Assembly (NCBI GenBank): GCA_963931925.1
Contig: OZ007569.1
Location: forward strand, 21,279,982 to 21,343,981
DNA length: 64,000 nucleotides
Direction of reading: 5' to 3'
DNA from: Onchidella celtica
Taxonomy: Eukaryota > Mollusca > Gastropoda > Systellommatophora > Onchidiidae
In this document: positions 11,601 to 25,749 of the stretch, piece after piece
Numbering within the stretch: position 1 is the stretch's first letter
Layout of the letters: every line of letters starts with the position of its first letter
The notes under the pieces: generated by a model
The model's input: only the letters and a program-made list of their open reading frames with translations
Told to the model about the DNA's origin: nothing
The model's database searches: none
Translations under genes and position numbers: made by a program

Positions 11601-14600
11601 ATATATTGAGAAAATAAAACGTGATTCTAAAGGTCTTTGTTGGAAAACAAGACTATTGTGTCTGTGGAGTAATGTGAAAGCCAGTAATTTCTGTTAAGCC
11701 TAAGAGAAAGTGAGAATTTCTGGAGTTTCTAAGAGAGGGCAAATTTTGTTCAGAATGTGCTATGTTTTAGTACTTTTTTTTTGTGAACTGACCTTCATAG
11801 AGTATTACTATTCAGACATGGATGTGTTACAGAAAACCTTGAAAAGCCGATCATGATTTTCATCGTTTTCAGACGAACAACTCGATATAATTTTTATAAT
11901 CTAGGCAGTAGTAAATGACCTTGTTTTCATTGTTTTCAAACCTTCCAGGGCATATGCAGCCATTGTATTCATCTCAAGTAACAGATTTGAAACTGGGAAG
12001 AAAAAGCTCAGCTATCTTTCTTTTGAGGACTTTGCTGTTTGTGCCAACCATATGATGTCCAACTGGTCATACAGCTCGGAGGGTAAATTTCCTATTATGT
12101 CTTTGTGATTTTATTTGTGCAGTTGACAGTACAGTCCAATCCACTTATCTCGACATGGCTTTTGTCGACATTCTGGGTAACTCGACACAATTTTTAAGTC
12201 CTAACCTGTTCCTTCTTTAACGCTACTAAATATCTCCCCGTAACTCGACATGTTATTCCATTCTTTCCTCTTATATTGACACATTTCTCCCCGACCGCGG
12301 CAAAACAAGTGCACTAGATCTACTACTGTGCTACCAAAAATGCCCACACTACTCCCCGAATATAAGACCTCTTTATTTCTTTTTGCGGTGCTGGCGGGGA
12401 GGAGTAGGAGAGGGGATGTGTGGACACGGAGGATGACCTTTGCCTTCAGTAACGTGAGTGTGGAGTGCCATGCATTGAAGTATTGCAGCAAAAGTACAGA
12501 ATACTACAGAGTAATTTTTTTTCCCCACTAAATATTCGTGCGCCGTTGATACTAGGCCTTGACCTAGATCTCTTGGTTAACTGCCATACTGTGTGTGTAT
12601 CCGTATCATCACTTCTTCTGAAGAAACAATCAGGTCGAGGTTTAAAAAAAAAAAGAAAGAAAGTAAATTATATTAAAGTAAAGTATATTAATACTCCTCA
12701 CTTAAAAACAAAAAAAATCTCCAAAGTTCATTAAACCAGTATAATTCTTCACCAGTTTTATAATTTTTACAAGGGGGATACAAGTATTTGATCTTATCCA
12801 TGTCAAGGTTAGTTGATTTAAGACATTGCAGCAACATAGCCATTTTCCTGCCATTGTTTGGTTTCCTTTACCTCCCTTGTTGTGATCATCCTTTGCAGTT
12901 GTGTTTGAACTTTACCCAACATTGAGAAAACTACTGAGCTTGAAGTTTGTGAATTTACAGTCCCCTGAAATTTGGCAGTAAATTGAGAGAGAATACCCAT
13001 TCAGTTCTCTTTATAATATTTATGCCAAACAAATGTCAGTGACTTGTGTTTAACTGATTGCCAATATGGTAAGTATTTAATTTGAGGTTAAATGTTCACT
13101 GACAGACAGCCAGCATCATGAGGACATGGATGTGGATATGGACAGAGATTTCTTGTTGGATCTACGTGAGGTCAAAGTTCTCATGGAACGAGAATATGCT
13201 GAGGAGCACAGAGGGTAGGTTTCATCATCACTGTACTCCTGCAAGCACCTGTAGTACATCATAGCTTTCATCATATTTTCAGGTGTTCCTTATATCTTAT
13301 ACTTCTACCACGGTTCACATTAATTTACATTGACAAAAAATGAACATATCTGCAACATCAGTTTAAGCTAAAATCCTTCCTGATCTAATAGTAATACAGT
13401 CAGTAATAGAAAGAAAACGGAAGCTGACAAACAGTAGAGTCCACTTAATTAGAACTTTGATAATCTGAGTTTCCTTTAAATTAAAGTAATCGCAAAATCT
13501 GTTTATTTCCATAATTAAGTTTATATCCATTTAAGTTTTTTTGATAATTCGAATTTGAACTGCCCAATTTCTGATAATTTGAAGTCATCAAGCCCATTGT
13601 GTCTGTGTCATTCCCTGCCTGCTGAAAACCTCAGTACGCACAAACAAAGCCGTGTTCAACAATTCTTAACAGTAGGGATACAGAGGAAGAGGGGGTGGGG
13701 GTAGCAGTAGCATAATGCAGCGAGTATGGCCTCCCAGTGCCCTGCTGATAGTGAGGTCAGCCATAGGGATAACGCGTGAGATAGTAGACCTACAGTCTTG
13801 CACATTGATCATAATACATGAGGTAATGCCTTTATCGATTGATAACATCACCACACCATATTTAGTGAGTAGACCTACTTCTGGTACTATGCTGTCACAA
13901 TACACACACACACCATCAGTATCTAAACTAAAAGAGATGCACAACAGGGATGGCTGACCAGAACTAGGCCTAAGAAATTCAGTGCTGCTTTAATTTTCTT
14001 TTGTTACTGCTACCATATCATCAGTTGTTTAAAAAAAATGCAATCAAAAGATAGTAAGTTGCTTGTGTGGGTAGTGGTCTGCAACAAAGGATGTTCCTCT
14101 TGTATGAGGCAAAAGCACAACAATGGTTACTGTTATTGCTCAGAGGCAGTTCGAACTCTGGTAAATCAAAGCGCAATAAATTTCCCAACAACTTCATTTT
14201 AAGCATACTCCACAGTCTACTGTACTTTATTGTTGTATTCACACATACATACAATATTCTTTTACTCTTCAGATTAATGCTGAGAACTCTTCAGCCAGTG
14301 ATGAGAGAAAAAATATTGTCTGATATGGATGCCAACTTTAGAGTGAGTTTATTGTGGATCTTGAACTACATTGTTTTCTTCAATTTTTTCCCTTTCTTAA
14401 AAGCTCAAGATTTTCATGGAATAGACCCAGAGGAATGTTTATTACGTTATAAACGGAAAATATATTTAATTTATGGCATTTCTAAAAGTGTGAGATCTTT
14501 CTAAAATAGTTAAAGAGTAACAGTAAACACATAACTAAAGCTGACAGAATTTTAGAAAAGTTAAAAAGCTTTCTATTCCTTTGGCAATTTGACTGTCAGT

Positions 14601-17600
14601 TTTCTTTAAATAACCTGTGTGACTGACTCCTCTTAATAATTTATTGTTCAAATTGCACCTGGTACTCAGGCCATCAAATTTCACCTGCGACTGGTAGTAG
14701 TGTTAGTGTCACATAATTACGTCCTCTAGAGATATTGAAGAAAAAGCATGAGGAAAATCTAGACATACATGTATTTCTTTGGAATTGCATGATGGGAATG
14801 GAGAAAACAAGGGTGACAGAAGATTTTCAGTTCCATTTCTGCATCCCCGTAAATGTTGTAACTGTTGCCCCATTTTTGTTTTGTTTTATTGTTGTTTTCT
14901 TTCCACAGTCTGTTTCAAAGACAATCATCACAATTGCCAATGGTCTCAATCACAATAAAGAGTCTAGAGATATATTTATCGATATTTATGAAAAGGTAAG
15001 CCAGATAAAAATGAAAGTGGCCAATTGCTATTTCAGTTTCAGAGCAGGGATTGAGTTGGAGTTTTAGGAATTTGGTACACGAGTTAGGATCAAACTGTGG
15101 TTCCCATCTTCACCGCAGAAGAAAGGCATTCAGTATTTAGAAAATAAGTATTTTACTGAATTTTTGTGGGAGCAGTTTTCCTTACTCTTTTCGGTTTTGT
15201 TTTTTTTCAGCAGTATGTATTCATTTGGCCCTTTTCATTACCCTGGATTTCCTTTTTCTAATGCCCAGGTTTTAGTAAGACTGCTAATTATCAGCATGGG
15301 TGTGCCAGTGACTCTCGTTACCCATACAGTAAGCCAGATAACTTAACAGAAGGATGAACAAACTGTTCACCTCCAAAACACTATCATTATGACAGAACTG
15401 CATTGATTGAAAAAAAAAAAATGAGTGCAGAATTTTGAGCGCACCATATATTGGAATCAATTGTTTTTTTTGTCTTTTTTTTTCTGTCTCCCTTTTCGTT
15501 TTCCCCCCAAAAAGTGTGATTAAATTATTAAGAGATAGAAATGATTGTGTTCCTTTGAGATAATTTCATGTTGTATGTGAAATAATTATGTTCTGTGGTG
15601 GCTTTGATATTTACTGACTATGGTGATGTACACATAGTCATACAATATAAATATTTTGCAGTTGATTGAGCCGTGGCTGCAACTGTCATGGACCAGATCT
15701 GACACTCAGGTGTTTCTCATGGCTTTTAAAGACACAGCTTTGCAACTAGATTTGTTCAGGTAAATTTTCTAGTTGTCAGTATTTGCACAGAATAATAAAC
15801 TCCATTGTGCACAGAAATGGGATGCTAATTGATATAGATAGGAAGTAGAAAGGAAATTGGACAAGGAATGTGAATCTCATTTAATTTTAGGCTTCAAGTT
15901 TTTCATCACATTTAATTATTATTAATCTGCCATGTAAGCTCATTGTGGCCTGACAGTAATGATACTAGAAATTGTGTGGTCTGAATAACAAGTGTTAGAT
16001 CACATGAGCCACTGATCAAAGAAGCATTTATTTCCTTTGCCCACCATTTCAGTTAGCCATGCTAGTAGTAGGTCCAATCTGTTGCCGAGCTGTACCTAGT
16101 AAATTGGACAGCCTGGTTACTTTCTTTCCTGTAGACTGCTGTTGTTGAATGCCTAAATTTGCCCTAGTGGCGTAATAAAATGGTTGGAATTGGTAATGAC
16201 AGCTGGTAATCAGGCTGCCAAAGAAACAGAAATGCTGAAGAATTATTATATCAGTTAGTTCCCTTTCAGTAAATGCTGTTGTGTGCTGGAATTATGAAAT
16301 TTCCCTTGTATTAGGTAGTCCAAACTGATTTTTACTTTTTATCATAAGTCACCAGTTATGGTGTAATTTAATAGAGCTTACTTTTCTAAGAATTTTGATA
16401 CCAAATTTATTATTCTGGCTTAAAAGCTTTGAAAGTTATTCAGTCATGACATTGAAAATTCTTACTTTCCAAGTCAAGGGGGTGTACATTACACTCAATT
16501 TTTTTTTGAGGGGGTCAAAAGCATCTCATTTTACATTTTGTTTACTCGTCGAACTTTGCCCGATGTCAATTTTTTGTGAACTTTTACAAGGGAGACTACA
16601 TAATGTTTTGCTTTTTTTTTAATTGGAAAGGAAGTCAGCCGAGTCTGCCATTGACTTAGCACTGAGCGTCAAACAAAGGTGATGAAATCAAGCATTGGGT
16701 GGATCGATAAAAACAATCGGTGCTTTGTACCGAAACATGCCCAATGTCTGATTTTGGCACGTCCTGGTGATACAAAGGCTGAGGTTCATTTGCGTATAAT
16801 TTTGATCCTGATCTGTTATAAGTTTATGCCAGTTTCTCTGTCCGCAAACTTTTCAATGAATGATTTTTAAAAGAATTTCAACTCAAAACACTGAAAAATA
16901 CTTCGAATTAGACAACCTCATTTATCTGGCTTTCTGCGTGACTTATTTTCAGACGTGTGCTACATTGGCACAGTGCACTAGGATCCTTTGTTATGAGGGG
17001 GCCAAATTGATACGAGCTGCTCAGAATGAAAACGGCAAGGCAAGGCAAGTAATAAAAACACACAGCTACATGCATTAAACAATACAGAAGATGTACATTT
17101 TGACAGATGAAGAATTGAACTTTGTTTTGATGTCGATGTAGGATGCATGCTGTTTTACATAAACACACAGCAGTAGCAGCAGTAGTAGCCTTGTAGTGTT
17201 GCCCTAAAATTATGTCAAACGGGATTCCGCCCCTTTAGTTGGGTAATTTGGACTTCTTACTTTTATACATGTGTAGATGCACTGATAAAATAAAGAATTA
17301 ATTGGACCACATACATGTACCTAAAAGTGGCAGATAATGATGACAATGGGACTGATCATAACAAATTTGAGAAAAATACACCAAAACCTGGAATTGCACT
17401 GACTGAATGAAAAGCATATATCCTTTGAGCTTCAGTATACAACTACAAGGTCTACACGTTTTGTCATGTTGGTGTTATGGTAGTTTGGCATAATTTCAGG
17501 CCAACATTACAAGGCTATTGCTTTGCTGTGCATTTATGTAAAACGGCATGTATCCTAGTTCCTCCATCAAAATAAAGTTCATTTCTTCCTGTGTCAAAAT

Positions 17601-18684
17601 ATACTGTTGTACTTCCTTTTATATTGTTTAACATGTGTAGCTGTGTGTTTTGTAGCTTGAACAAGACAGTCTTTTTCGTTCTGAGCTGCGTATACTGAAT
17701 TGACCCCCTGATATTGATAGCAAAGGATCGCAGAGTGTTGCGCCAATGTAGTATACGTGTTTTAAAATAACTCACACAGAAAGCCGGATAATTGAGATTT
17801 AATTATTTTTCATAGTTTTTTTTTAGCTCAAATTCCTTTGAAAATCATTTTTTGAAAAATTTGTTAACTGAAAAACTGGCAGAAACATGAGGATCAAAAT
17901 TATACGCAAAAGAACCTCAGCTTCTGTATTATAAGGGTATGCCAAACTGAAACATGGGGCTGTTGCGCTGACTGTTTTTATAGGCCCACCCAATGCATGA
18001 TTTGGTCATTTTTATCTGACACTCACTCACTCAGTGCTCAGTCAATGACGAACATGGTTGACCAATTAAAAACAAAACACAACAATATTTTTGTCTCCCT
18101 TTCAGAGTTCACAAAAAATTGACATCGGATGAAGTTTGATGACCAACGAAAGTAAAATGAGATGCTTGTGTTATATTTGTAGCCCTTGAAAAAATTGAGC
18201 GCAATGTACACCTTCTTGACATGGAAACTGAGAATTTTCAATGCCATGACTCAATAAAGCGTCATTTAGTGAGCGGTCAAAGTTGGACTGTTATGCAATT
18301 TGCAAAAGGTAGCAAAATCGAGGTGTTTTTTCACTTCTGAAAATGCCACAAATTTCAAAGCCTTTAAGCCTGAATAATGAATTTGGTATCCAAATCCTCA
18401 GAAAAGCAAGCTTCATCAGATTAGACAATAACTGGCGAGTTATGATAAAAAGTAAAAATTAATTTGGACTACCTACTTTATTTTTTAAGCCAAATGTACT
18501 GTATACATGTAATGGAAAACTTTATGATGCATAATGCATTAGATTCTAGCCTGTGCTTCTTGAACAAGATGTTATAAATTTATTCATAATAATTTCTTTC
18601 AGGGCCAGTCCCAAGCTGGTCAAAGTATGGGAACGTTACATGCTTACTTTCTGCCCAATGGTCCTGCAAATGTACCCAAGATGA
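8644..18684 (+). CDS. FIBP: Acidic FGF intracellular-binding protein (FIBP), 10 coding exons, 365 aa
   Basis: Coding exons: 8644-8734, 10175-10373, 10629-10755, 11029-11129, 11949-12082, 13106-13214, 14273-14342, 14909-14995, 15662-15759 and 18603-18684. All introns are GT-AG, phases match at every junction, and the total is 1098 bases (365 aa plus stop), close to the length of vertebrate FIBP. The start [14 protein letters not shown] aligns with the vertebrate N terminus. Further matches are [78 protein letters not shown] and [23 protein letters not shown] is a conserved animal protein known to bind internalised acidic FGF; human loss-of-function causes an overgrowth disorder. No signal peptide or membrane segment is seen, which fits an intracellular protein. 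The upstream flank is TATA-less. Introns 1 and 9 carry repeats: a LINE 3' end and a 2.16 kb palindrome. Confidence 0.95.
8804..9230. repeat. Three TAGATC palindromic clusters in FIBP intron 1
   Basis: Runs of alternating TAGATC/AGATCT lie at about 8804-8848, 9014-9054 and 9206-9230. Each run is self-complementary and could extrude small hairpins. The motif also occurs at 2795-2957, 6202-6220, 8306-8322, 25205-25230 and 45645-45662. I know of no function for it. Confidence 0.65.
9515..9641 (+). mobile_element. 3'-end fragment of the CR1/Jockey-like LINE family, (GAA)n tail
   Basis: This is the reverse-orientation counterpart of the 3' untranslated end of the LINE at 6413-8303. The shared blocks include 'ttttaccctgctttt', 'gaggagcgacgttgagtcgc', 'gtcttctagacg' and the terminal GAAGAA repeats. 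Only about 125 bases are present, as expected of extreme 5' truncation. It could instead be a SINE that uses the same tail. Confidence 0.75.
16312..18475. repeat. 2.16 kb imperfect palindrome in FIBP intron 9
   Basis: The left arm (16312 to about 17220) reads as the reverse complement of the right arm (about 17483-18475), with a loop of about 260 bases. Matching blocks run the whole length: TAGGTAGTCCAAA at the outer left against TTTGGACTACCTA at the outer right; 'tttttgtgaactttt'-type sequence against its complement; 'gatgaaatcaagcattggg' against 'cccaatgcatgatttgg'; 'ggatcctttg' against 'caaaggatcg'; and 'aaacacacagctac' against 'gtagctgtgtgttt'. The arms are visibly diverged, so the structure is old. 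No clear target duplication or transposase was found. It may be a foldback-type transposon with very long terminal inverted repeats. Confidence 0.85.
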
Positions 18685-19258
18685 TATTTGATAATATTAA
18701 ATGTCATGGACGAGTTGCCAATACCTGGGACCATGCTGCTTCATAAATCATAATTCACCACTCTACTGGCAAAGTTCAAAGAATGACCTAATACCGAAAC
18801 AAAGTTGGAAACCTAATTTGTCATGTCCAGTACATCCAGATGAAGCATAAATTGATTTCCTGATCTGCTTCAGATTCAAGTGGACTTGCAGTAACTTTCA
18901 GATTATGTGTTATGACTGCTGTTATTATTACTATTCTTAGGTTATGGATGTATTATGACTGCTGTTATTATTACTATTCTTTGGTTACAAATATTGTAAA
19001 ATGCTTTGAAAACTAAAATCCTGAAGCCTTATTAAGATCTTGTCATTATCAAATTGTGACTTTGGCTGTCTAACTGGTTTGTTGTGAAGTCTGTTGATGT
19101 GAAAGTTGATTTGTTGACACAGTGATATAATGCAGTACTGATTGGATTGACATAGACATTTGTCAGCTCTCATCATGAAAATATGGCTGTAAGATTACCA
19201 CCCGAATAATAATAATACATGCTGATAGTGTCAGCCACAAATGGGTCAAGTCTGAAGA

Positions 19259-19264
19259 AATAAA
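19259..19264 (+). other. Polyadenylation signal AATAAA downstream of FIBP
   Basis: An AATAAA hexamer lies 575 bases after the FIBP stop codon in otherwise non-coding sequence. It is the best candidate for the 3' end of the FIBP transcript. Confidence 0.5.
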
Positions 19265-19269
19265 TTTTA

Positions 19270-20870
19270 CTGAGTAGGCTAAAGATTGTTTTATTAAACT
19301 ATTATTATTAATGACCATTTCAACTCCAGATGTACCATATTATAAGAAAAGCATATCTCTAGAAAAAAACATGGTGTGCAAAACTTTACGCGTTTATAAA
19401 AAATAACATCAGTGAGTCTTTTTGGAGGTGGCCACTTTGCGTTAATACGAAGAGTTTCATGGCAACTGTTTCAGACGGAGGATTACTTGGCCCTTTTGTA
19501 TTGTTAAGCAAAAGTGACCTTTTCATCTGAAGTAACACATGTATGAGAGTGACCCCCGCTAACCTCAACAGAAGTCGCACTGGGCCAAATGGAGAAAATC
19601 ACAATGAAACACAAATTAAATATGTATCCGATTTTTATATTTTGGTCGATACTCAAAGTTCAACCATTTTTCTGCATTCTGTGAAAATATTATATCTCAA
19701 GTCAGCCTCTAAGTATGTTAATTATTGCTTTTATTGCCTGTAATTTTGTCTTTGACATCAAATTTCACAGCAATAATGGGGTTCATTGAACTCCCAACAA
19801 CTTCAAAATTAATGGACCTGTTGTTACAAAGTTTTCACAGGGCATGTATGATTTATATCGGCATAGACATGCAAAATTTTAAAGCTGTAGGTTAATTACA
19901 AGTGTCCAATGCTAGGGAGATAGTAAGACCACCCATCTCACCGAGAGCTAAAATTGCTCCTCCATATTTAAAGGCAATTTTCTCAGAAGTTGCTTCCATT
20001 TTCGAACCGGGGATAGGTCTCTTTAAAAAGCCATAAATTTGCGACAAAAAGGAGCATAGCAATAATTTTTACACCAAATTAAAGATGAGATTTCATACTT
20101 CATGGTGATATTCATAACTCAAAACTGAAAAAATGCCACTTCCATTGAGGTTAGTGAGGCTCACTCACATATTTCCTTTAATGGATGAATCTTTACGATA
20201 TTTATATTATAATCGAGATGATGTAGCTGGGCATCCATCGCCTGCATAATAATAAATAAAATTCACAGTTTATGAAAATCTCGGAGTTTTGCCATTCGTG
20301 GCGGATACTATTGATGTAAGTGTTTTTTGTTTTTTTTTTTACTCTCAGCACAGTACAGTATTGAATTTGTCCTTTTTCTTAAAATTGTTACGCCTCACTC
20401 TGCTGTGTAGTGTTGGAACATGTAAAGGTTTGTTTTGTTTTGAGTTTTGAGAAAGCACTTAAACATGATACATTGTCAAATGATATTGATAGCAGCCATA
20501 TTGTGCTTGGTTGGAGTTGGAATAAAGACAAATTAGACAGAACTGTAGCAGATTGGTAGGACAGAAAACTGAGAAAGTTCTGCCCATCACCTGACCCAGA
20601 ATCAAAATAACCTGATAAAATTTTGCCATGACATTGAAATGAAATAAAAAAAAATCCACCCAATTGTTATGTTTTTGGACAAAAAAAAAAAAAGCACATT
20701 TGCTGAAAACAGCTGCCTGAATGAAATCAGTGTTACTTGAAACTGGATACATGGAGAGCATGAATGGGAATTCTGTGTAGAGATAGGAATAAGATATTCC
20801 TGCAACCATTTGTGTTCATTATGAATAATAAAAAATGTACTTTCACTGCTAGTGAATGCCAGTGTTGTGA
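19270..20870. other. Intergenic sequence between convergent FIBP and DYNLL genes
   Basis: No exon was recognised. A short, weak inverted match exists between about 19541-19580 and 20130-20170 ('gctaacctcaacagaagt' against the complement of 'cttccattgaggttagtg'), which may mark the ends of an old, degraded repeat. Confidence 0.35.
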
Positions 20871-20872
20871 AA

Positions 20873-21320
20873 TTTTATTTTCATTAATTAAATAACATGA
20901 AGAACGAGAATGATGAGAAAATGGCTGTGATGAAGATGTAGGCTACTGATGCAAAGTAATTTTTGCTAAGCATAGTTAAGTTTATATTGGAGGTAAAAAT
21001 GCAGGTTTTTTTCAAGATTATAATTTTATTTTTCATTAATTAAATAAGATGAAGAATGATGAGAAAATGGCTGTAATGAAGATGTAGGCTACTGATGCAA
21101 ACTGCAAAGTAATTTTTGCTAAGCTTAGTTTATATGGATGTAAAAATGCACGTTTTTTTCAAGATTATAATTTCATTTTTCATTAATTAAATAAGATGAA
21201 GAATGATGAGAAAATGGTTGTGATGAAGATGTAGGCTACTGATGCAAACTGCAAAGTAATTTTTGCTAAGCATAGTTTATATTGGATGTAAAAATGCATG
21301 TTTTTTTCAAGATTAATCTG
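20873..21320. repeat. Three tandem copies of a ~148 bp unit downstream of DYNLL
   Basis: Units begin near 20873, 21023 and 21171. Each runs through 'cattaattaaataa', 'gatgagaaaatgg', 'gatgtaggctactgatgcaa', 'agtaatttttgctaagc' and 'tttttttcaagatta'. Copies 2 and 3 share an insertion 'actgcaaag' absent from copy 1, so they are the more recent duplicate. The array lies about 0.5 kb beyond the DYNLL stop codon and may be part of its 3' untranslated region. Confidence 0.8.
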
Positions 21321-21812
21321 AATTTTCAATGCAAACACAAACAAACAATACAGATCACCATACTTTGAAAATCACCAGAGCCTTGGTCACATTACCAATG
21401 GGAATGCAAATTTATTAAAGCCAACATCATGAATAAGAACAGCTGAGTATCAATTTGTCCAAGCTCAAAGATACCATCAATGGCACAAATGAGCAGAAGT
21501 GTACCTATTCATCAATCTGATCTCTGCCTTTCAGAAATGATGTGTTGAATGTTGGGTATTTTGTTAAAATTCATTCATTCTCTGAACTAAAAAAAAAAAA
21601 AAAAGCCATGCACTGTCACTCATGAGACAAATGTTAACTGAGGAAAGTATATGAGACAACTGTTGGTATGTTGGTATTTACAGGTACTATACACATTCTG
21701 CTCCAGAATTTATCAGATAAATCACAGTCAGTGCTGCATGAAACAATCTTACAAGTAATACTTGATTCAAAGTGGCTGAGATTTCACAGTTTTCATTCAA
21801 AATTGAAATAGT

Positions 21813-23086
<1,274 letters not shown>

Positions 23087-23109
23087 TATGTCGTGTTCTG
23101 GAAGTGGAA

Positions 23110-24570
23110 AAGAGATTAATTAACCACAAAAAGAAAAAAAGAATTACCATATCAGCACTTTATACAAAATTGGTTCAACCACAATCCACATACACCAGAA
23201 GTTAAACATCTGAAGGACTTCAACAAGTTGACAATTAAAACCTGCCTCTTTAAAAACAGATCTGTGCATAGGTTCCCTTGTGTGAAAAGTGACTGAGAAA
23301 TGAAATCTAACAAGATAATATATGATAACTAGCTGAGTTCCCGTTCGATGAACAGGTTTGTGTAGTTTTTTTTTTTTTTGGTGAACTTAAGACGCCTGTG
23401 AACTAAGAAAGGCATTAATGCTGCATAGATAGCTTTAAGAGAGATGCAAACAACAGAGGACACCACTTCAGACCGAAAGGAATAAGGACAAAAGCCGAGA
23501 TGCTTAGGGTCATCCTCAAAATTCAGCGATAGGACAGTACACAGTGTACAGTGGTCCGCACCGAAAATTTTCAGGAAGTGATGATGTCATAAAAACCTAC
23601 AGCATGTCAGTGAGCCTAGTGAAACTTGGGGAAACAATACATTTCCAATAAAAAAAAAATTCACCGATTTGAGACTTCTATTAAAAACTGTGCACCCTTA
23701 CATCCATTCTGATGTACCATATAAAATTTGAAGTCTGAGTGTTGAGTGGTTCAGAAGCCTTTTGCAACGAAAAATCTCAAGTCCACAAATATAGTAATGT
23801 TGAAAACGGTGTTTTAAAAAGATGATTGGAACTGGTAACAAAACAAATGACTTCATAAATTCAGTTTGTACATTTCCACACATTATATCTTCAAAATGAA
23901 TGTGTAAAAACCTAGTAGATTTTTTAACTAATGAGCACAGAAAGTTTGAACTTTCTACGTTTAGCCGTTTTTCTATGCATAGGGAAGGACCGCTCCAAGT
24001 TGTCCAAATATAGATATGACACTGGACATTTGCTTGACATAAATTTAATCACTCCACAATTGCTTCATTGTGCTGAATGAAAAAACAAAATCACTTTTAG
24101 TGCAATTGTGTTACATTTTTTTTAAAAGGATTTAGCAAAAATGTTGTGGGGAAATTGATCAATGTTACTGGTGTGCTCCAGATTACTTTATTCCTGTTCA
24201 TTGAATGGGACAGAAAAAAAATGTAAATCAAATTTTAAACCATGTAAATGATTTCTTTTAGACAGTGTGAACTGAACAGCTTATCTCTCTCCAAGTCATG
24301 TTTTGTCATATTTTTGTTTTATTACTATTTTTTGTTTCCATGGAAGTTTTTATTTGCTCTGTCTGTGATTTCACACCCGACAAAATTGGCTGATAATAAG
24401 TCATCTAAAAAAGTTTGTAAAAAATATTTTAAAAATCCTAGACACAATTTATACTCTGGAGCAAAGCAACGATGATATATCAGTGGGGGGAAAACACAGA
24501 AAAAAAAAGTGACCAAAAAAAATCCGATCTTAATCTTATGGAGCCTTGAACGCTCTCCCCCCCCCCACCA
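23110..24570. other. Probable 5'-UTR intron of DYNLL, no gene recognised
   Basis: AT-rich sequence with homopolymer runs. No supported exon or transposon end was identified between the DYNLL acceptor and the MITE-like repeat at 24575. Confidence 0.35.
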
Positions 24571-24574
24571 AATC

Positions 24575-24780
24575 GGCAGGCGAGTTTACTTCTGGTAAGT
24601 TTTTGGAATAGAAAAAAGGAAGAGTGGCAGTGGAGGGCGAACTCTTCTGGCTTTCCGATTTCCCCCTCGGCACGCTGTTTGTTTACTCTGGTCCATTTTC
24701 TGAATGAGAAATGATGCACATCGTTTGTTTTGGTCATGTGATTGAGATGAACACTCGGGTGGCCCCCGCTGGCCTCCCAC
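24575..24780. mobile_element. Degraded MITE related to the element at 34535-34820
   Basis: Shares 'gaatagaaaaaaggaa', 'ggctttccg', 'gctgtttgtttac', 'tggtccgttttctgaa'-like and 'tttgttttg' blocks, in the same order, with the better-preserved PIF/Harbinger-like MITE at 34535. Its termini are eroded and no target duplication remains. Confidence 0.6.
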
Positions 24781-25204
24781 TCGAGTGAAGGAATTGTTAG
24801 TTTCAGCTAGCTTTTCAATGTATGTATGTGAAGTTAATCTGATCTTTCTAGACTTTTATCACTCGCTAAAATTCAGAGGGCATTGGTTCTTTCGGTACTT
24901 GGGCGGGTTTTGATGAAAGTTTCATCAATAGCTCGACCGAACACCATTTTACACCTAGGACGCTGTTAGTGTTACGTGACACATACGGAGCTCTTCCTAC
25001 ATAAAAATCACAAACCAAAACTCCATTTGCGAATAAGCGTGGCCATCATTTATTGCTCACACTTAGTTATATAGTGCCGACGATCCATGAAATAATTATA
25101 ATATAATATAATCACAAGAATAAACACATGAACTAAAAACATTAAGAAGTATATTTTCATGGTCAACTTTTTGCACCAACTGAAAACTTGCACAAAAAAG
25201 AGAA

Positions 25205-25232
25205 AGATCTAGATCTAGCTAGATCTAGGTCT
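25205..25232. repeat. AGATCT/TAGATC hexamer run
   Basis: A short array of the palindromic hexamer seen around FIBP exon 1. Further isolated units lie near 25445 and 25555. Confidence 0.55.
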
Positions 25233-25598
25233 ACCTCTTATCAATTTGGCTGTCCAAATTTGATTTCCCAAAAGCATGAGGTTCAAATTAATATCACAGT
25301 GAAAAAAAACACAACATGCAAGTGTGACACCAAATTTATGTGAGTTGGCCTTCTTTCATACTATCATTAATGTCAATTTGATGCAAATTTACAATCCTCA
25401 ACAGCTGGAATTATAAAATATACATGCATATTTAAATCGTCTTCTAGATCTCTACTCCAATGTTCAGTCGCAGACTGCTTTTCCATGTGTACAACTGTGC
25501 GAGCATATATCTGGAATCTGGGCGCAATGTGTTGAACAAAATAGCCTATTTAGATATCTAGACCTACTCAAATACTAAAAGAGCTACGGAATACTTAC

Positions 25599-25748
25599 AT
25601 TTTTTTTCCTTGTTTTTCAACTGTGGCAAAAGCCAAAATTACTTATTGGTCTTAGCAGTAACACCTACACTAAATTTACTGAAAGCGCTGCCTTCCCTTC
25701 CTTAGTAGCAATGATATTTCACTGTTACCGCTTTCGTTTCATTGGCTG
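25599..25748 (-). promoter_or_regulatory. Possible DYNLL promoter and 5' untranslated exon
   Basis: On the minus strand a consensus donor GTAAGT occurs at 25598-25593. About 140 bases upstream of it is a CCAAT pentamer (ATTGG on the plus strand near 25741). With the coding-exon acceptor at 23102, this could be the non-coding first exon of DYNLL. It is inference from signals only; transcription start and exon end are not proven. Confidence 0.3.
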
Positions 25749-25749
25749 T

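Noticed and set aside
12133-12340. Pogo/Tigger-like terminal motif (CAGTCCAATCCACTTATCTCGACA), with similar 'cagt.ga.tccac' starts near 1258 and 13432
   Set aside because: No matching inverted end or TA duplication could be located for any of them, so no element boundaries can be given.
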